Shown: positions 17,343 to 26,988 of the stretch, one piece after another
Layout: each line of letters starts with the position of its first letter
How positions within the stretch are numbered: position 1 is the first letter of the stretch
Assembly (NCBI RefSeq): GCF_003667565.1
Contig: NZ_RCUX01000002.1
Location: 124,001 to 188,000 of the forward strand
DNA length: 64,000 nucleotides
DNA from: Mycetocola tolaasinivorans
Lineage (GTDB): Bacteria; Actinomycetota; Actinomycetes; Actinomycetales; Microbacteriaceae
Reading direction: 5' to 3'
Notes under the pieces: generated by a model
Database searches by the model: none
The model's input: the letters and a program-made list of their open reading frames with translations, nothing else
Told to the model about the DNA's origin: nothing
Translations under genes and position numbers: made by a program

Positions 17343-18898
17343 ACGCCCTGGTTCCCCTCGTCGTCACGATCCCGCTGCTGGGTGCCGCGATCGCGCTGAT
17401 CTTCGGTCAGCGCCCGCGCGTGCAGATCTTCGTCTCGCTGGTCTCGCTCACCCTGGTCACCGCGATTGCCGCGGTGCTCCTGGTGGCGGTAGACCAGACC
17501 GGCACCGTGACCGTCAACGTCGGTGGCTGGGCACCGCCCTGGGGCATCGTCCTGGTGGTGGATCGCCTGTCGGCCATCATGCTGCTGGTGTCTGCCCTGA
17601 TGCTGCTCGGCGTGCTGATCTTCGCGATCGGGCAGGGCATCGTGGACGACGATAACGAGACCCCGGTCTCGATCTTCCACCCCGCCTACCTGGTGCTGTC
17701 GGCCGGTCTGTTTGACGCCTTCGTCGCTGGTGACCTCTTCAACATGTACGTCGGCTTCGAGATGCTGCTGGCCGCGAGCTACGTGCTGCTGACCCTCGGC
17801 GGCACCGGTGCCCGCATCCGCGCGGGCGTGACGTACATCGTGATCAGCCTGATGAGCTCGCTGCTGTTCGTGGGCGCGATTGCGCTGATCTATGGTGCCA
17901 CCGGAACCGTGACCATGGCGCTGATTTCCGAGCGAGTGCGCGAGCTTCCGATGGGGGTTCAGGCGATCCTCTGCGCGGCGCTGCTGCTGGGCTTCGCGGT
18001 GAAGGCCGCCGTGTTCCCGCTGTCGTTCTGGCTGCCGGACTCCTACCCCACGGCGCCCGCGCCGGTCACCGCGGTGTTCGCGGGTCTGCTCACCAAGGTG
18101 GGCGTGTATGCGATCATCCGCACCGATACCCTCCTGTTTGTCGATGTGCCGCTTCGAATACCGTTGATGGTGGTGGCGTTCTTCACGCTGCTCGTGGGCA
18201 TCATGGGTGCGGTGATGCAGGCCGATATCAAGCGTCTGCTCTCGTTCACCCTGGTCAGCCACATCGGATACATGATCTTTGGTATTGCGATCGGTGGCGA
18301 TATCGCCCTCACCGCGACCATCTTCTACGTGGTGCACCACATCGTGGTACAAACCACGCTGTTCCTCGCGACCGGACTGGTCGAGCGGGTGGGCGGCAGT
18401 ACGTCCATCTCGCGCCTCGGCGGGCTACTCAAGGCCGCACCGTTTGTGGCGGTGCTGTTCTTCCTCGGCGCGCTGAACCTCGGTGGTATTCCGCCGTTCT
18501 CCGGCTTCCTCGGCAAGATCGGTCTGTTCCAGGCCGGTGTGGAGGAGGGCAGCTGGCTCTCCTACGTGCTGATTGCCGCCGGTGCCGCAACCTCGCTGCT
18601 CACCCTGTACGCGCTGGCTCGGGTCTGGAACATGGCGTTCTGGCGCTCGCGCGGCGAGGTCGAGGGCTACCAGTCTCCGCTGCTCGAATCCCTGGCCGAG
18701 AGCCCGGAGGACTCGGGTACCGTCGCAACCAAGCAGACCTCGGGTCTGATGGTGGGTGCCACCACCGGCATGGTTGCGCTGACCCTGCTGTTGACCGTGT
18801 TCGCCGGCCCCATTTTCGGCTACGCCGAGCGTGCGGCCGCCCAGGTGGAAAACCCGGATAACTACATTTCCGCCGTGTTCCCGGAGGGATCGCCCTAA
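17339..18898 (+). CDS. mrpD: Mrp antiporter subunit D
   Basis: A 519-residue NuoM/NuoN-like proton-translocating subunit with about 14 helices. Conserved pieces include NMYVGFEMLLAASYVLLTLG, with the key membrane Glu, and the Lys-containing VKAAVFPLSFWLPDSYP. It overlaps mrpC by 4 bases and shares one base of mrpE (TAATG). It works with MrpA to couple Na+ efflux to H+ entry. Confidence 0.96.
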   Translation: MNALVPLVVTIPLLGAAIALIFGQRPRVQIFVSLVSLTLVTAIAAVLLVAVDQTGTVTVNVGGWAPPWGIVLVVDRLSAIMLLVSALMLLGVLIFAIGQGIVDDDNETPVSIFHPAYLVLSAGLFDAFVAGDLFNMYVGFEMLLAASYVLLTLGGTGARIRAGVTYIVISLMSSLLFVGAIALIYGATGTVTMALISERVRELPMGVQAILCAALLLGFAVKAAVFPLSFWLPDSYPTAPAPVTAVFAGLLTKVGVYAIIRTDTLLFVDVPLRIPLMVVAFFTLLVGIMGAVMQADIKRLLSFTLVSHIGYMIFGIAIGGDIALTATIFYVVHHIVVQTTLFLATGLVERVGGSTSISRLGGLLKAAPFVAVLFFLGALNLGGIPPFSGFLGKIGLFQAGVEEGSWLSYVLIAAGAATSLLTLYALARVWNMAFWRSRGEVEGYQSPLLESLAESPEDSGTVATKQTSGLMVGATTGMVALTLLLTVFAGPIFGYAERAAAQVENPDNYISAVFPEGSP

Positions 18899-19479
18899 TG
18901 CCACAACAGACTCGCGATAAGCATCGTCTCGCCGGCCTCAGCCAGGGCCTGCTGGCCCTCGGCCTGCTGCTGCTCTGGTGCCTGCTCTGGGGCAGCTTCA
19001 CGCCGCTCACCATCATCACCGGCATCCTGGTGTCGATCGGTGTCTCGTTCACGTTCTACCTCCCCGGGGTAGAGCTCAGCGGCCGGATCAATCCCTGGCG
19101 CGTGATCGTGTTCTTCGTCGTGCTGGCCTGGGACATCCTGCGCGCCTCGATTCACATTTCCTGGCTCGCGTTTGCCCCGAACTTCAAGCCGGGGAACGCC
19201 ATCGTGGGAATTCCGCTGAACACCCGATCCGACCTCATCATGTCGTGGACCTCCACGGCAATCTCGATCGTGCCGGGTTCGATCGTGGTGGATCTCGACC
19301 GCAGTGGTTCGATCCTCTACGTGCACGTGATCGACGTGCACTCTGAGGAGGATATTCAGCGCTTCATTCAGGAGGTGCTCGACACCGAGCGTCGCCTGGT
19401 GCTCGCGATCGGCTCGAAGGCCGAGGTGGTGCGCGTCAACGAACAGCACGCTCTCGCACACGGAAGGAAAGACCGATGA
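18898..19479 (+). CDS. mrpE: Mrp antiporter subunit E
   Basis: A 193-residue subunit with N-terminal helices (about 15-85) and a cytoplasmic C-terminal domain. PLNTRSDLIMSWTSTAISIV and PGSIVVDLD are hallmarks of MrpE. The start codon shares one base with the mrpD stop, and the end overlaps mrpF by 4 bases. It is a structural subunit needed for a stable Mrp complex. Confidence 0.95.
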   Translation: MPQQTRDKHRLAGLSQGLLALGLLLLWCLLWGSFTPLTIITGILVSIGVSFTFYLPGVELSGRINPWRVIVFFVVLAWDILRASIHISWLAFAPNFKPGNAIVGIPLNTRSDLIMSWTSTAISIVPGSIVVDLDRSGSILYVHVIDVHSEEDIQRFIQEVLDTERRLVLAIGSKAEVVRVNEQHALAHGRKDR

Positions 19480-19739
19480 CCGTGATTCTGGGAATCATCA
19501 TCGCCATGTTTGGTGTCTCGGCGCTGTGCGCCGTCTACCGGATCGTGCGCGGCCCCTCGCTGCTTGACCGAGTGATTGCCTCCGACGTTCTGGTCGCGAC
19601 CGTGATGTGCGCGATGGGTGCCGAGATGGCGATCAACCGCCACACCAATACGCTGCCCGTGATGCTGGTGCTCGCGATGTTTGCGATCGTCGGTTCGGTG
19701 AGCGTGGCTCGCTTCATGTCGAATCAGGCCGAAGCGTGA
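19476..19739 (+). CDS. mrpF: Mrp antiporter subunit F
   Basis: An 87-residue protein with three hydrophobic helices and the typical YRIVRGPSLLDRVIASDVL motif of MrpF. ATGA overlaps on both sides place it in the middle of the coupled Mrp operon. Confidence 0.95.
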   Translation: MTVILGIIIAMFGVSALCAVYRIVRGPSLLDRVIASDVLVATVMCAMGAEMAINRHTNTLPVMLVLAMFAIVGSVSVARFMSNQAEA

Positions 19740-20215
19740 CCGGCGAGTGGTGGCGCGACGCCCTGACCATCGCGCTGGTGTTTGCCGCCGCGCTGCTGTG
19801 TCTGGCGGCGGGCGTGGGTCTGCTGCGATTCTCGGATGTGCTGGCACGCCTGCACGCGGCCACGAAGCCGCAGGTGCTCGGTGTGATTCTGGTGGTGACG
19901 GACGTCATTATCTCGACGCCGACGATCGGCACGATCACGCTCGGGTTCTCGATCATCCTGTTCCAGGCCCTGACCGCGCCGATTTCGGCACACATGGTGG
20001 GCCGGGCGGCGTATCGCACGGGTAAGTTCCGCAGCGACGTCCTGATTCGCGATGAACTGCGCGGGCGTAACCACCTGCTGGGTCTCGACTATCCGGACCC
20101 CGAGGACTACGTATCGGGCAACACCGCGGCAACCCAGGTTGTGCAGGAGGCCTCGGTCGAGCATGATCCGGTGGTGCCGAATCACGAGCAGACGCCGGGG
20201 GACACGGCACGATAG
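19736..20215 (+). CDS. mrpG: Mrp antiporter subunit G
   Basis: A 159-residue last subunit starting at GTG, overlapping the mrpF stop by 4 bases. The MrpG core (about 8-90) includes LRFSDVLARLHAATKPQ and the glycine-rich GTITLGFSIILFQALTAPIS. A hydrophilic tail of about 55 residues after the core is longer than in typical MrpG. It ends the operon; no clear terminator is seen before the next gene. Confidence 0.93.
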   Translation: MTGEWWRDALTIALVFAAALLCLAAGVGLLRFSDVLARLHAATKPQVLGVILVVTDVIISTPTIGTITLGFSIILFQALTAPISAHMVGRAAYRTGKFRSDVLIRDELRGRNHLLGLDYPDPEDYVSGNTAATQVVQEASVEHDPVVPNHEQTPGDTAR

Positions 20216-20255
20216 GCGCGCGAAAGCGCATACAAACTGGATTACACTCGTTTGG

Positions 20256-21347
20256 GTGACTCTTCAGAACCATCTCGGTGAACGCGCTTATCCCGTCCGA
20301 CCCCGCATCTGGCATCAGCGAAACTATCAGCAGCTGAGGAGGGAGCAGAAGCCCGTTCGCGCACAGGGACGGGCCCTGTTGACGTTCGCGATTGCCTTTG
20401 CCGTCGCCGCGTTTGTCTCGATCAAGTGGCATGATATCGCCGAGGTATTGCCCTTTACCGCGGATGGTACCTTCGCTCCCGTGCTGGCCGCGGTGCTGGC
20501 GTTTGCGCTGGTGGCGTTCGCGGTGTCTTCGCTGGATGGCTTCGGCCCCTGGCGTGACCAGCGCCGTTACCGCCGCCTGAGCGGTGCCACCGAGACGACC
20601 CCCGCGCAGCGCTCACTGCTGGCGCTGGATGCCGAGTCGGACTTCCGTTCGGGCCTGTGGAACTCGAGCCTCGAGTACTCGCCCGCGTGGTCGAAGCTGC
20701 CCGCGTCGATGCGGAAGAAGTATGCGGATGGGGCCAAGGGCTACCCGATCGTGTCGTTGCCGATGAACGATCTGCGTGACCTGCAGGCCGACCTCGATAA
20801 GCGCACCCGTATTGCCTCCGAACGCGACCTCGAACTGTATGTGGCCGATGGCCTGGCGCAGCACAGCATGAGCGCCCGCTTCCAGGCGATCCTAAACGGC
20901 CCCGACGCCGAGCGGATGCTCACCCGCATCGCCGGCCTGACCGGGCTGTCGGAGTGGGATCTGCGCGCGTTGGCCGAGCCGCAGGCCGGACGCCCGCCGC
21001 TGCTGCTCTGGGCCGGGGACGTGCAGCGGTTGATCGCGATCACCCGCACCGCGTTTGTGGCCGGTCAGGTGAGCGAACAGACCGCGTGGACGCTGATCGA
21101 GCGTCTGGGAAACATCGCCTTCGCGCTGTACACCGACTCCGCCGACTATTGGAGCGCCGTGCGCATCGCGACCGCCTTCGCCTCGGACGAGGTGGCGGCG
21201 GTCCAGGCGTTCGACGAGACGATGCGTGAGCTACGTGCGAGCCGCTGGCCCGCGGCCACGGCAACCTTCGGTACCGCCTCGCTCGACACCCTGCCCGGCC
21301 AGATCCGCACCCCCGAGGTGCTGCTGCCGCGCGAGGAAGCAAACTAG
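20256..21347 (+). CDS. DUF1266-like membrane-anchored protein
   Basis: A 363-residue protein with two hydrophobic segments near the N-terminus (about 50-70 and 85-105) and a soluble C-terminal domain. The C-terminal part (WAGDVQRLIAITRTAFVAGQ, then AWTLIERLG) has the Trp-rich, helical look of DUF1266 proteins, whose function is unknown. GTG at 20256 lies 7 nt after TACACT (20243-20248), so the message is probably leaderless and separate from the Mrp operon. The DUF1266 assignment is moderate. Confidence 0.7.
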   Translation: MTLQNHLGERAYPVRPRIWHQRNYQQLRREQKPVRAQGRALLTFAIAFAVAAFVSIKWHDIAEVLPFTADGTFAPVLAAVLAFALVAFAVSSLDGFGPWRDQRRYRRLSGATETTPAQRSLLALDAESDFRSGLWNSSLEYSPAWSKLPASMRKKYADGAKGYPIVSLPMNDLRDLQADLDKRTRIASERDLELYVADGLAQHSMSARFQAILNGPDAERMLTRIAGLTGLSEWDLRALAEPQAGRPPLLLWAGDVQRLIAITRTAFVAGQVSEQTAWTLIERLGNIAFALYTDSADYWSAVRIATAFASDEVAAVQAFDETMRELRASRWPAATATFGTASLDTLPGQIRTPEVLLPREEAN

Positions 21348-21355
21348 CGCAGACC

Positions 21356-21402
21356 TGAAACGGCGTCGCCCGGTGGGATTTCCCGCCGGGCGAAGCCGTT
21401 TC
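21356..21402. terminator. Bidirectional terminator between DUF1266 gene and nagA
   Basis: GAAACGGC-TCGCCCGG pairs with CCGGGCGA-GCCGTTTC around a TTTC-containing loop. A-rich and T-rich flanks on either side suit termination in both directions between the convergent genes. Confidence 0.8.
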
Positions 21403-21422
21403 AGTGTACGAAGCGCGTGGGT

Positions 21423-22589
21423 TTATGCGCCGGCTGCGGGGTATTCGGTGCCGCCCGCCCAGACCCGCTGCAGGGTGAGGTCGTCGCTCCAGAGCAGGAC
21501 ATCGGCGGGGTAGCCGGGTTCGAGGGAACCGAGGTCACGCTCGCGGCCGAGCACCCGGGCGGGGGTTTCGGTGAGGGCGCGCACGGCCTCGGGCAGGGCG
21601 ATGCCGACCACGTGCACCGCGCGGTGCAGGGCGGCATCCAGGGTGAGGGTTGAGCCGGCGATCGCGCCGCCCTCGACCAGGCGGGCGGTTCCGTCGGTCA
21701 CCATGACCTCGAGCGAGCCGAGGCTGTAGAGGCCATCGGCCGCGCCGGTGGCGGCCATCGCATCGGTGACGAGGGCGATGCGGCCGGGTGCCTCGGTAAA
21801 GGCCAGGCGCACGACGCTCTCATGCACGTGCACGCCGTCGTTGATGACCTCGAGGGTCACGCCGGGGCTGTCGACCGCGGCGAGGACGGGGCCGGGGGCA
21901 CGGTGATGGATCGGGTGCATCGCGTTGAACGCGTGGGTCAGCAGGGTTGCGCCGGCATCGAAGGCGGCGCGGGCAGCGGCGTAGTCGGCGTCGGTGTGGC
22001 CCACGGCGACGATCACGCCGGCGGCGGTGAGCTCCCGGATCGCCTCGGCCGCGCCGTCCAGCTCGGGCGCGATGGTGATCTGACGCAGCGTTCCCTGACC
22101 GGCTTCGATCAGGCGGTCTACCGTGCGCATGTCGGGGGTGCGCAGGGCCTCGGGGTCGTGGGCACCGCGGTGTCCGGGATCGAGGAACGGGCCCTCCAGG
22201 TGGCTGCCGAGCACACCCGGATCGGTCTCGACGAGGTCGGCGACGCCGCCGAGCCGTTCGACGAGGTCATCGATACCGCCACTCACGAACGAAACCACCG
22301 CGCGGGTGGTGCCGTGGGAGCGGTGCAGCGCGAGCGCTGTGCGAATCGCCTCGGGGCCCTGCTCGAACGCGACGGCGGCACCGCCATGGCAGTGCAGGTC
22401 GATCAGCCCGGGGGTGATGACCCGGCCGGTGCCGTCGATCACCGTGGCCTCGGGATGCTCGGCCGCGCGGGCACGCCAGGTGTCATCGGTGCCGCGGGCG
22501 ATGATGCCGTCCGCGTCGAACTCGATCCAGGCGTGCTTGATGCTCTGCCCACCGGAAACCACGGTGGCCGAGTGAATGAGGTTCCGCAT
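21423..22589 (-). CDS. nagA: N-acetylglucosamine-6-phosphate deacetylase
   Basis: NagA removes acetate from GlcNAc-6-phosphate, feeding amino sugars to glycolysis and cell-wall precursors. It is an amidohydrolase of 388 residues with the metal site DLHCHGG near 58, HLEGPFLDPGHRGAH near 120 and the catalytic Asp in LVTDAMAATG near 272. ATG at 22589 is preferred because TATGCT (minus strand, 22597-22602) is 7 nt upstream; ATG at 22601 would add MLVR. No nagB or PTS gene is adjacent. It is convergent with the DUF1266 gene. Confidence 0.93.
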   Translation of the reverse strand: MRNLIHSATVVSGGQSIKHAWIEFDADGIIARGTDDTWRARAAEHPEATVIDGTGRVITPGLIDLHCHGGAAVAFEQGPEAIRTALALHRSHGTTRAVVSFVSGGIDDLVERLGGVADLVETDPGVLGSHLEGPFLDPGHRGAHDPEALRTPDMRTVDRLIEAGQGTLRQITIAPELDGAAEAIRELTAAGVIVAVGHTDADYAAARAAFDAGATLLTHAFNAMHPIHHRAPGPVLAAVDSPGVTLEVINDGVHVHESVVRLAFTEAPGRIALVTDAMAATGAADGLYSLGSLEVMVTDGTARLVEGGAIAGSTLTLDAALHRAVHVVGIALPEAVRALTETPARVLGRERDLGSLEPGYPADVLLWSDDLTLQRVWAGGTEYPAAGA

Positions 22590-22601
22590 ACGCACGAGCA
22601 T

Positions 22602-22865
22602 AGTCCCGGGCGCAATTTTTCGGGATGCTTCTTCGGCAGGATGGCGGAACTCACACGGTGCCAAAGACGGTGCTTCAAAGGTGTCAAATGCGGTGAGAGC
22701 CGATGATAGCTTGGGCGTAGCCGAGCACCCCACCCCGTTTCGTCTCAGCAAAGCTGGATCGGGGCAAATAAAAACGTCTCAGCGGCGTAATCTGCTAGGG
22801 ACCAGAGGCCGTTCTGAAACGTTCTATCAATCATAAAGCTCGAGGATGAGCAAAGCTAGGGGATC
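22602..22865. other. Gene-free spacer before the HEPN islet
   Basis: No convincing gene is seen in these 264 bases. The GC content drops towards the right end, matching the islet gene that follows. A short reading frame (22576-22836) lacks a ribosome site and shows no recognisable protein. Confidence 0.6.
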
Positions 22866-23552
22866 ATGGTCGAATTGGCGTACTGGATTTCTCAGCGCAG
22901 ATTTGACGAGTATCTTGCAGCGGCACACTATGATTCCGAAGATGCTCGTGTCCTTTATGAATGGAATGTGTCAGTTTCAGGTGCGTTCTTCGAGCTCATC
23001 TGCCACGTTGAAGTCGCGTTAAGAAATGCCGTGGATGGGATCCTCTCCCCGCTGGAGATGGCGAGTTCGGCACGTGTTGAGGAAGCCCGTGGGTGGTGGT
23101 TTGCGAGTGCAACCTTTCTCCGCGAATCTGAGCTTGTTTTCTCCAGAACTGCTTCACGACACCTTGTAGACCGCACGAAACCTGCTTCACGAGACAGGAT
23201 GCTGGCTTCGATGACGTTCGGAATCTGGGACGCGATGTTCGGGCGTTCGTATGAGCTGCTCTTCCGCAAACACCTCGTTCATGCTTTTCCCTACCGAAAT
23301 GCAGGGTTCACGCGTGCAGTTGTTAAGCAGAACGTGCTCGTTTTGAAGAACCTTCGTAACCGGATCGCGCATCATCAACCAATATTTGATCGGCCTCTGG
23401 ACGAATACTTCACACAGGCGATGGATCTGCTTCGATGGATTTCGCCTGATCTTGCGGACTGGGTCCAGGCTCAGTCTCGTATCCCGGATCTGCTGGCTCA
23501 GCGACCCGTGGGCACGGAATCGATGGCGCGGATAGACCACGACAGTGGCTAA
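22866..23552 (+). CDS. Abi-like HEPN-domain protein, possible abortive-infection or toxin factor
   Basis: A 228-residue protein whose C-terminal part carries [12 protein letters not shown] (about 163-174), a HEPN-type R-x4-H motif (R164, H169) as in Abi_2 family proteins, many of which are RNases in phage defence. Further conserved-looking blocks are [16 protein letters not shown] (41-56) and [13 protein letters not shown]. The gene is clearly AT-richer than its neighbours (about half GC by eye) and uses less biased codons, which suggests recent acquisition. GGGG precedes the ATG. No antitoxin gene is adjacent. The activity is inferred from the motif only. Confidence 0.75.
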   Translation: MVELAYWISQRRFDEYLAAAHYDSEDARVLYEWNVSVSGAFFELICHVEVALRNAVDGILSPLEMASSARVEEARGWWFASATFLRESELVFSRTASRHLVDRTKPASRDRMLASMTFGIWDAMFGRSYELLFRKHLVHAFPYRNAGFTRAVVKQNVLVLKNLRNRIAHHQPIFDRPLDEYFTQAMDLLRWISPDLADWVQAQSRIPDLLAQRPVGTESMARIDHDSG

Positions 23553-23616
23553 AAATACGGGGCACGGTGTGTCCGTGGATTGCGAAACGAGCACGCACGA
23601 GCGCGCCCCGGGATGC

Positions 23617-23622
23617 TAGGCT
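23617..23622 (+). promoter_or_regulatory. Candidate -10 box for the glyA-folD operon
   Basis: TAGGCT lies just before the ZTP riboswitch and would start transcription near 23629, at the 5' edge of the aptamer. No good -35 box is evident. Confidence 0.4.
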
Positions 23623-23624
23623 AA

Positions 23625-23722
23625 TCGCGTCGCGACTGGCGTCGGTGGAGCGGGATCGCACCACTCAAGATGGTTACCATCGGGGAGCGACCGACACGGA
23701 TTCGACCGCACGCCTGGGCCGA
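23625..23722 (+). ncRNA. ZTP (ZMP/pfl) riboswitch upstream of glyA
   Basis: The conserved pieces of the pfl/ZTP aptamer appear in order: CGCGACTGGCG, a GGTGG...CCACT helix, GGGGAGCGACCG, and after a variable linker CGCCTGGGCC, which forms the pseudoknot half. ZTP riboswitches sense the purine intermediates ZMP and ZTP when 10-formyl-THF runs short and switch on folate one-carbon genes. This fits exactly with the downstream glyA and folD. The leader continues for about 48 nt to the GAGGAG ribosome site. Confidence 0.9.
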
Positions 23723-23770
23723 TACGGAAAATTGATGTTTTGTCCGCCGCTGTCATCAGAGGAGCCAGTT

Positions 23771-25036
23771 TTGACCGACCTATTTAACGCCCCCCTTGCC
23801 GAGGTTGACCCGGAAATTGCCGCGGTCCTGGAGCAGGAGCTGGTTCGCCAGCGTGACTACCTCGAGATGATCGCCAGCGAGAACTTCGTTCCCGTGTCGG
23901 TGCTGGAATCCGTGGGTAGCGTGCTCACCAACAAGTACGCCGAGGGTTACCCGGGTCGCCGTTACTACGGCGGCTGCGAGGCCGTTGACGTCGCCGAGAA
24001 CCTCGCGATCTCCCGCGTCAAGGAGCTCTTCGGTGCCCAGTACGCGAACGTTCAGCCGCACTCCGGTGCCACCGCAAACGCCGCCGTACTGGCCGCTATC
24101 GCGAAGCCGGGAGACACCATCCTCGGTCTCGAGCTGGCTCACGGTGGTCACCTGACCCACGGCATGAAGCTCAACTTCTCCGGCAAGCTCTACAACGCCG
24201 TCTCCTACGGTGTTGACCCCGAAACCTTCCTCGTGGACATGGACGTCGTGCGCGCCCAGGCCCTCGAGCACAAGCCGCAGGTCATCATCGCCGGCTGGTC
24301 GGCCTACCCGCGTCAGCTGGACTTCGCCGCGTTCCGCGCCATCGCCGACGAGGTGGGCGCACTGCTCTGGGTCGACATGGCTCACTTCGCCGGTCTGGTT
24401 GCCGCGGGCGTTCACCCCTCGCCGGTGCCCCACGCGCACGTGGTCTCCTCGACCGTGCACAAGACCATCGGTGGACCCCGCTCGGGCTTCATCCTCACCA
24501 ACGATGTTGACCTCGCCAAGAAGATCAACTCGGCCGTGTTCCCGGGCCAGCAGGGTGGACCCCTGATGCACGTGATCGCCGGTAAGGCCACCGCGTTCAA
24601 GATCGCCGGTAGCCCCGAGTTCGCCGACCGTCAGCGTCGCACCCTCTCCGGTGCGAAGATCGTGGCCGAGCGCCTCACCGCCCCGGACAGCAAGGCCGCC
24701 GGTATCGACGTCCTGACCGGTGGATCCGACGTGCACCTGGTGCTCGTTGACCTCCGCAACTCCGAGCTCGACGGCAAGCAGGCCGAGGACGCGCTGCACG
24801 CGGTGGGCATCACCGTGAACCGCAACGCCGTGCCGTTCGACCCGCGCCCGCCGATGGTCACCTCGGGTCTGCGCATCGGTACCCCCGCGCTCGCAACCCG
24901 CGGATTCGGCGACGCCGAGTTCACCGAGGTTGCCGACGTGATCGCCCTTGCCCTGCGCCCCGGTGCCGACCTGCCCGCCCTGCGTGCACGCGTCGCCAAG
25001 CTCACCGAGGCGTTCCCCCTCTACCCGGGCCTGTAA
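23771..25036 (+). CDS. glyA: Serine hydroxymethyltransferase
   Basis: This PLP enzyme converts serine and THF to glycine and 5,10-methylene-THF. It has 421 residues. Landmarks are [13 protein letters not shown] near 27, [13 protein letters not shown] near 52 and the PLP-lysine motif [13 protein letters not shown] near 225. TTG at 23771 is chosen because GAGGAG sits 7 nt upstream and the protein then starts at the usual place. It lies behind the ZTP riboswitch and directly before folD, giving a one-carbon operon. Confidence 0.97.
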   Translation: MTDLFNAPLAEVDPEIAAVLEQELVRQRDYLEMIASENFVPVSVLESVGSVLTNKYAEGYPGRRYYGGCEAVDVAENLAISRVKELFGAQYANVQPHSGATANAAVLAAIAKPGDTILGLELAHGGHLTHGMKLNFSGKLYNAVSYGVDPETFLVDMDVVRAQALEHKPQVIIAGWSAYPRQLDFAAFRAIADEVGALLWVDMAHFAGLVAAGVHPSPVPHAHVVSSTVHKTIGGPRSGFILTNDVDLAKKINSAVFPGQQGGPLMHVIAGKATAFKIAGSPEFADRQRRTLSGAKIVAERLTAPDSKAAGIDVLTGGSDVHLVLVDLRNSELDGKQAEDALHAVGITVNRNAVPFDPRPPMVTSGLRIGTPALATRGFGDAEFTEVADVIALALRPGADLPALRARVAKLTEAFPLYPGL

Positions 25037-25038
25037 GC

Positions 25039-25914
25039 ATGACCGCACAGAAGCTTGATGGTCTCGCCGCGGCGAGTGCCATCAAGGATGAGCTGCGTAC
25101 CCGGATCGACGCCCTGCGTGAGCGCGGCATCGTTCCCGGGCTCGGCACGCTGCTGGTTGGTGAAGACGGTGCCTCGCGCTCGTATGTGGCGGGTAAGCAC
25201 CGCGACTGCGCCGAGGTTGGGATCGAGTCGATCCGTGTGGATCTGCCCGAAACCGCGAGCGCCGAGGAGATCCGTCAGGCCATCCGTGACCTGAACGAGA
25301 ACCCCGCCGTCACCGGGTACATCGTGCAGCTGCCGCTGCCGAAGGGCATCAACGAAAACGAGATGCTCGAGCTGATCGACCCCGCCAAGGACGCCGACGG
25401 CCTGCACCCGACCAACCTCGGCAAGCTGGTGCTCGGCGTGGGCGGCGAACTGGATTCGCCGCTGCCCTGCACCCCGGCTGGCATCATCGAGCTGCTGGAG
25501 CGCAGCGGTGTCTCGATCCCCGGAAAGCACGTGGCCGTGATCGGCCGCGGCATCACCGTGGGTCGTCCCCTGGGCCTCCTGCTGACCCGCAAGGGCATCG
25601 ACGCAACCGTCACCCTGACCCACTCGCGCACCCCGGACCTCGCGTCCGAGGTATCCCGGGCGGACATCGTGGTGGCCGCAGTGGGTGTGCCGCACCTGGT
25701 CAAGCCCGAGTGGATCAAGCCCGGTGCCGCGGTGCTCGACGTGGGTGTGACCCGCGTGGGCACCACCGAGTCTGGCAAGGCCAAGCTCTCCGGAGACATC
25801 GACCCGGCCGTGGCCGAGGTTGCCGGTTTCCTGTCGCCCAACCCCGGCGGCGTGGGCCCGATGACCCGTGCGCTGCTGCTGAAGAACGTGGTGGAGGCGG
25901 CCGAGCGGCTGTAA
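25039..25914 (+). CDS. folD: Methylenetetrahydrofolate dehydrogenase/cyclohydrolase
   Basis: A bifunctional 291-residue enzyme that turns 5,10-methylene-THF into 10-formyl-THF. The catalytic Lys is in [10 protein letters not shown] near 54, QLPLPKGIN near 99 is the folate-site motif, and the NADP-binding part has [13 protein letters not shown] near 166. It begins 2 bases after the glyA stop, so the two are coupled and share the ZTP riboswitch. Confidence 0.97.
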   Translation: MTAQKLDGLAAASAIKDELRTRIDALRERGIVPGLGTLLVGEDGASRSYVAGKHRDCAEVGIESIRVDLPETASAEEIRQAIRDLNENPAVTGYIVQLPLPKGINENEMLELIDPAKDADGLHPTNLGKLVLGVGGELDSPLPCTPAGIIELLERSGVSIPGKHVAVIGRGITVGRPLGLLLTRKGIDATVTLTHSRTPDLASEVSRADIVVAAVGVPHLVKPEWIKPGAAVLDVGVTRVGTTESGKAKLSGDIDPAVAEVAGFLSPNPGGVGPMTRALLLKNVVEAAERL

Positions 25915-25928
25915 CTTCTCTCACATTG

Positions 25929-25962
25929 ACCGCCCCGCGATCGTTTGGATCGCGGGGCGGTC
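25929..25962 (+). terminator. Intrinsic terminator after glyA-folD
   Basis: ACCGCCCCGCGATC pairs perfectly with GATCGCGGGGCGGT, with a 6-nt loop, followed by TCTGCTTT. Confidence 0.85.
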
Positions 25963-26024
25963 TGCTTTGGCGCTATTGTCGAAATGGCGGCATATGGTCG
26001 CCGTCGAGGAGGTTTAGAAACACG

Positions 26025-26951
26025 ATGCACGCAGCCCCCAACGGTCAGAGCTTCACGCTCGCCCATGAGCAGGATGGCCTCGCCCTGCACGCCGAAATCA
26101 CCGAGGTGGCCGCGGGCCTGCGGGTGCTCACCGCCAACGGCGTGGACGTGCTCGCCCCCTACGACGTCACCCAGCCCCGGCCGATGGCCTCGGGTATCGT
26201 GCTGGCCCCCTGGCCCAACCGTGTCGAGGACGCCCGCTGGGTACTCGACGGCGAGGTGCAGCAGCTGGATGTGACCGAGCCCGCGCAGTCAAACGCGATT
26301 CACGGTCTCCTGCGCTTCACCCCGTATACGGTGCTGGAACAGACCGCGAACTCGATCCGTCTGGCCGCGACGGTCTTCCCGCAGCACGGCTACCCGTTCT
26401 ACCTCGATACCGAGGTGGACTACGTGCTCGACGAGCGTGGCCTCACCGTCACCCATCGCCTCACCAACCGCTCGGATACTCCCGCACCCGCCGGCGTGGG
26501 GTCGCACCCGTACCTCACCATCGGCGGCGTGCCCGCCTCGGACCTGACCCTCACCGTGGCCTGCGACACGGTCTGGGAGGTCAATCACCACCAGATTCCG
26601 CAGAACGAGGTTCCCGTGGGCGAGGGCAACGATCTGCGCCACGGCGTCGCGCTGGACTCGGTGGTGCTCGATCACGGCTTCGCAGCCCCGCTCATCGTGG
26701 ACGGCGTGAGTACCCACACCCTCGCCGACCCGGCCGGCCGCACCGTTTCCATCTGGGGCGAGGAGCGCTTCGGCACCTGGCAGGTCTTCAACCCCACCCG
26801 CTACCCGGGTGAAAACGCCGTCGTGGCGATCGAGCCGATGACCGCCCCCGCCAACGCCCTGAACAGCGGCATCGGCCTCGAATGGATCGCCCCGGGAGAC
26901 ACCTGGAGCGTCAGCTGGGGCATTCGCGCGGAGGGCTTCACCGCGCGGTAG
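26025..26951 (+). CDS. Aldose 1-epimerase family protein (GalM-like)
   Basis: A 308-residue beta-sandwich protein of the mutarotase family. The substrate-binding His residues lie in SNAIHGLLRF (near 89) and GVGSHPYL (near 163), and the catalytic Glu lies in VAIEPMTAPANALNS (near 270). The family interconverts alpha and beta aldoses. GAGGAGG lies about 12 bases before the ATG, slightly far. No sugar kinase or galactose genes are adjacent. It sits between the folD terminator and the GntR gene. Confidence 0.88.
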   Translation: MHAAPNGQSFTLAHEQDGLALHAEITEVAAGLRVLTANGVDVLAPYDVTQPRPMASGIVLAPWPNRVEDARWVLDGEVQQLDVTEPAQSNAIHGLLRFTPYTVLEQTANSIRLAATVFPQHGYPFYLDTEVDYVLDERGLTVTHRLTNRSDTPAPAGVGSHPYLTIGGVPASDLTLTVACDTVWEVNHHQIPQNEVPVGEGNDLRHGVALDSVVLDHGFAAPLIVDGVSTHTLADPAGRTVSIWGEERFGTWQVFNPTRYPGENAVVAIEPMTAPANALNSGIGLEWIAPGDTWSVSWGIRAEGFTAR

Positions 26952-26988
26952 CGGCGGCGGGCCCGGGCCTGCGTGCCATACTAATTAA

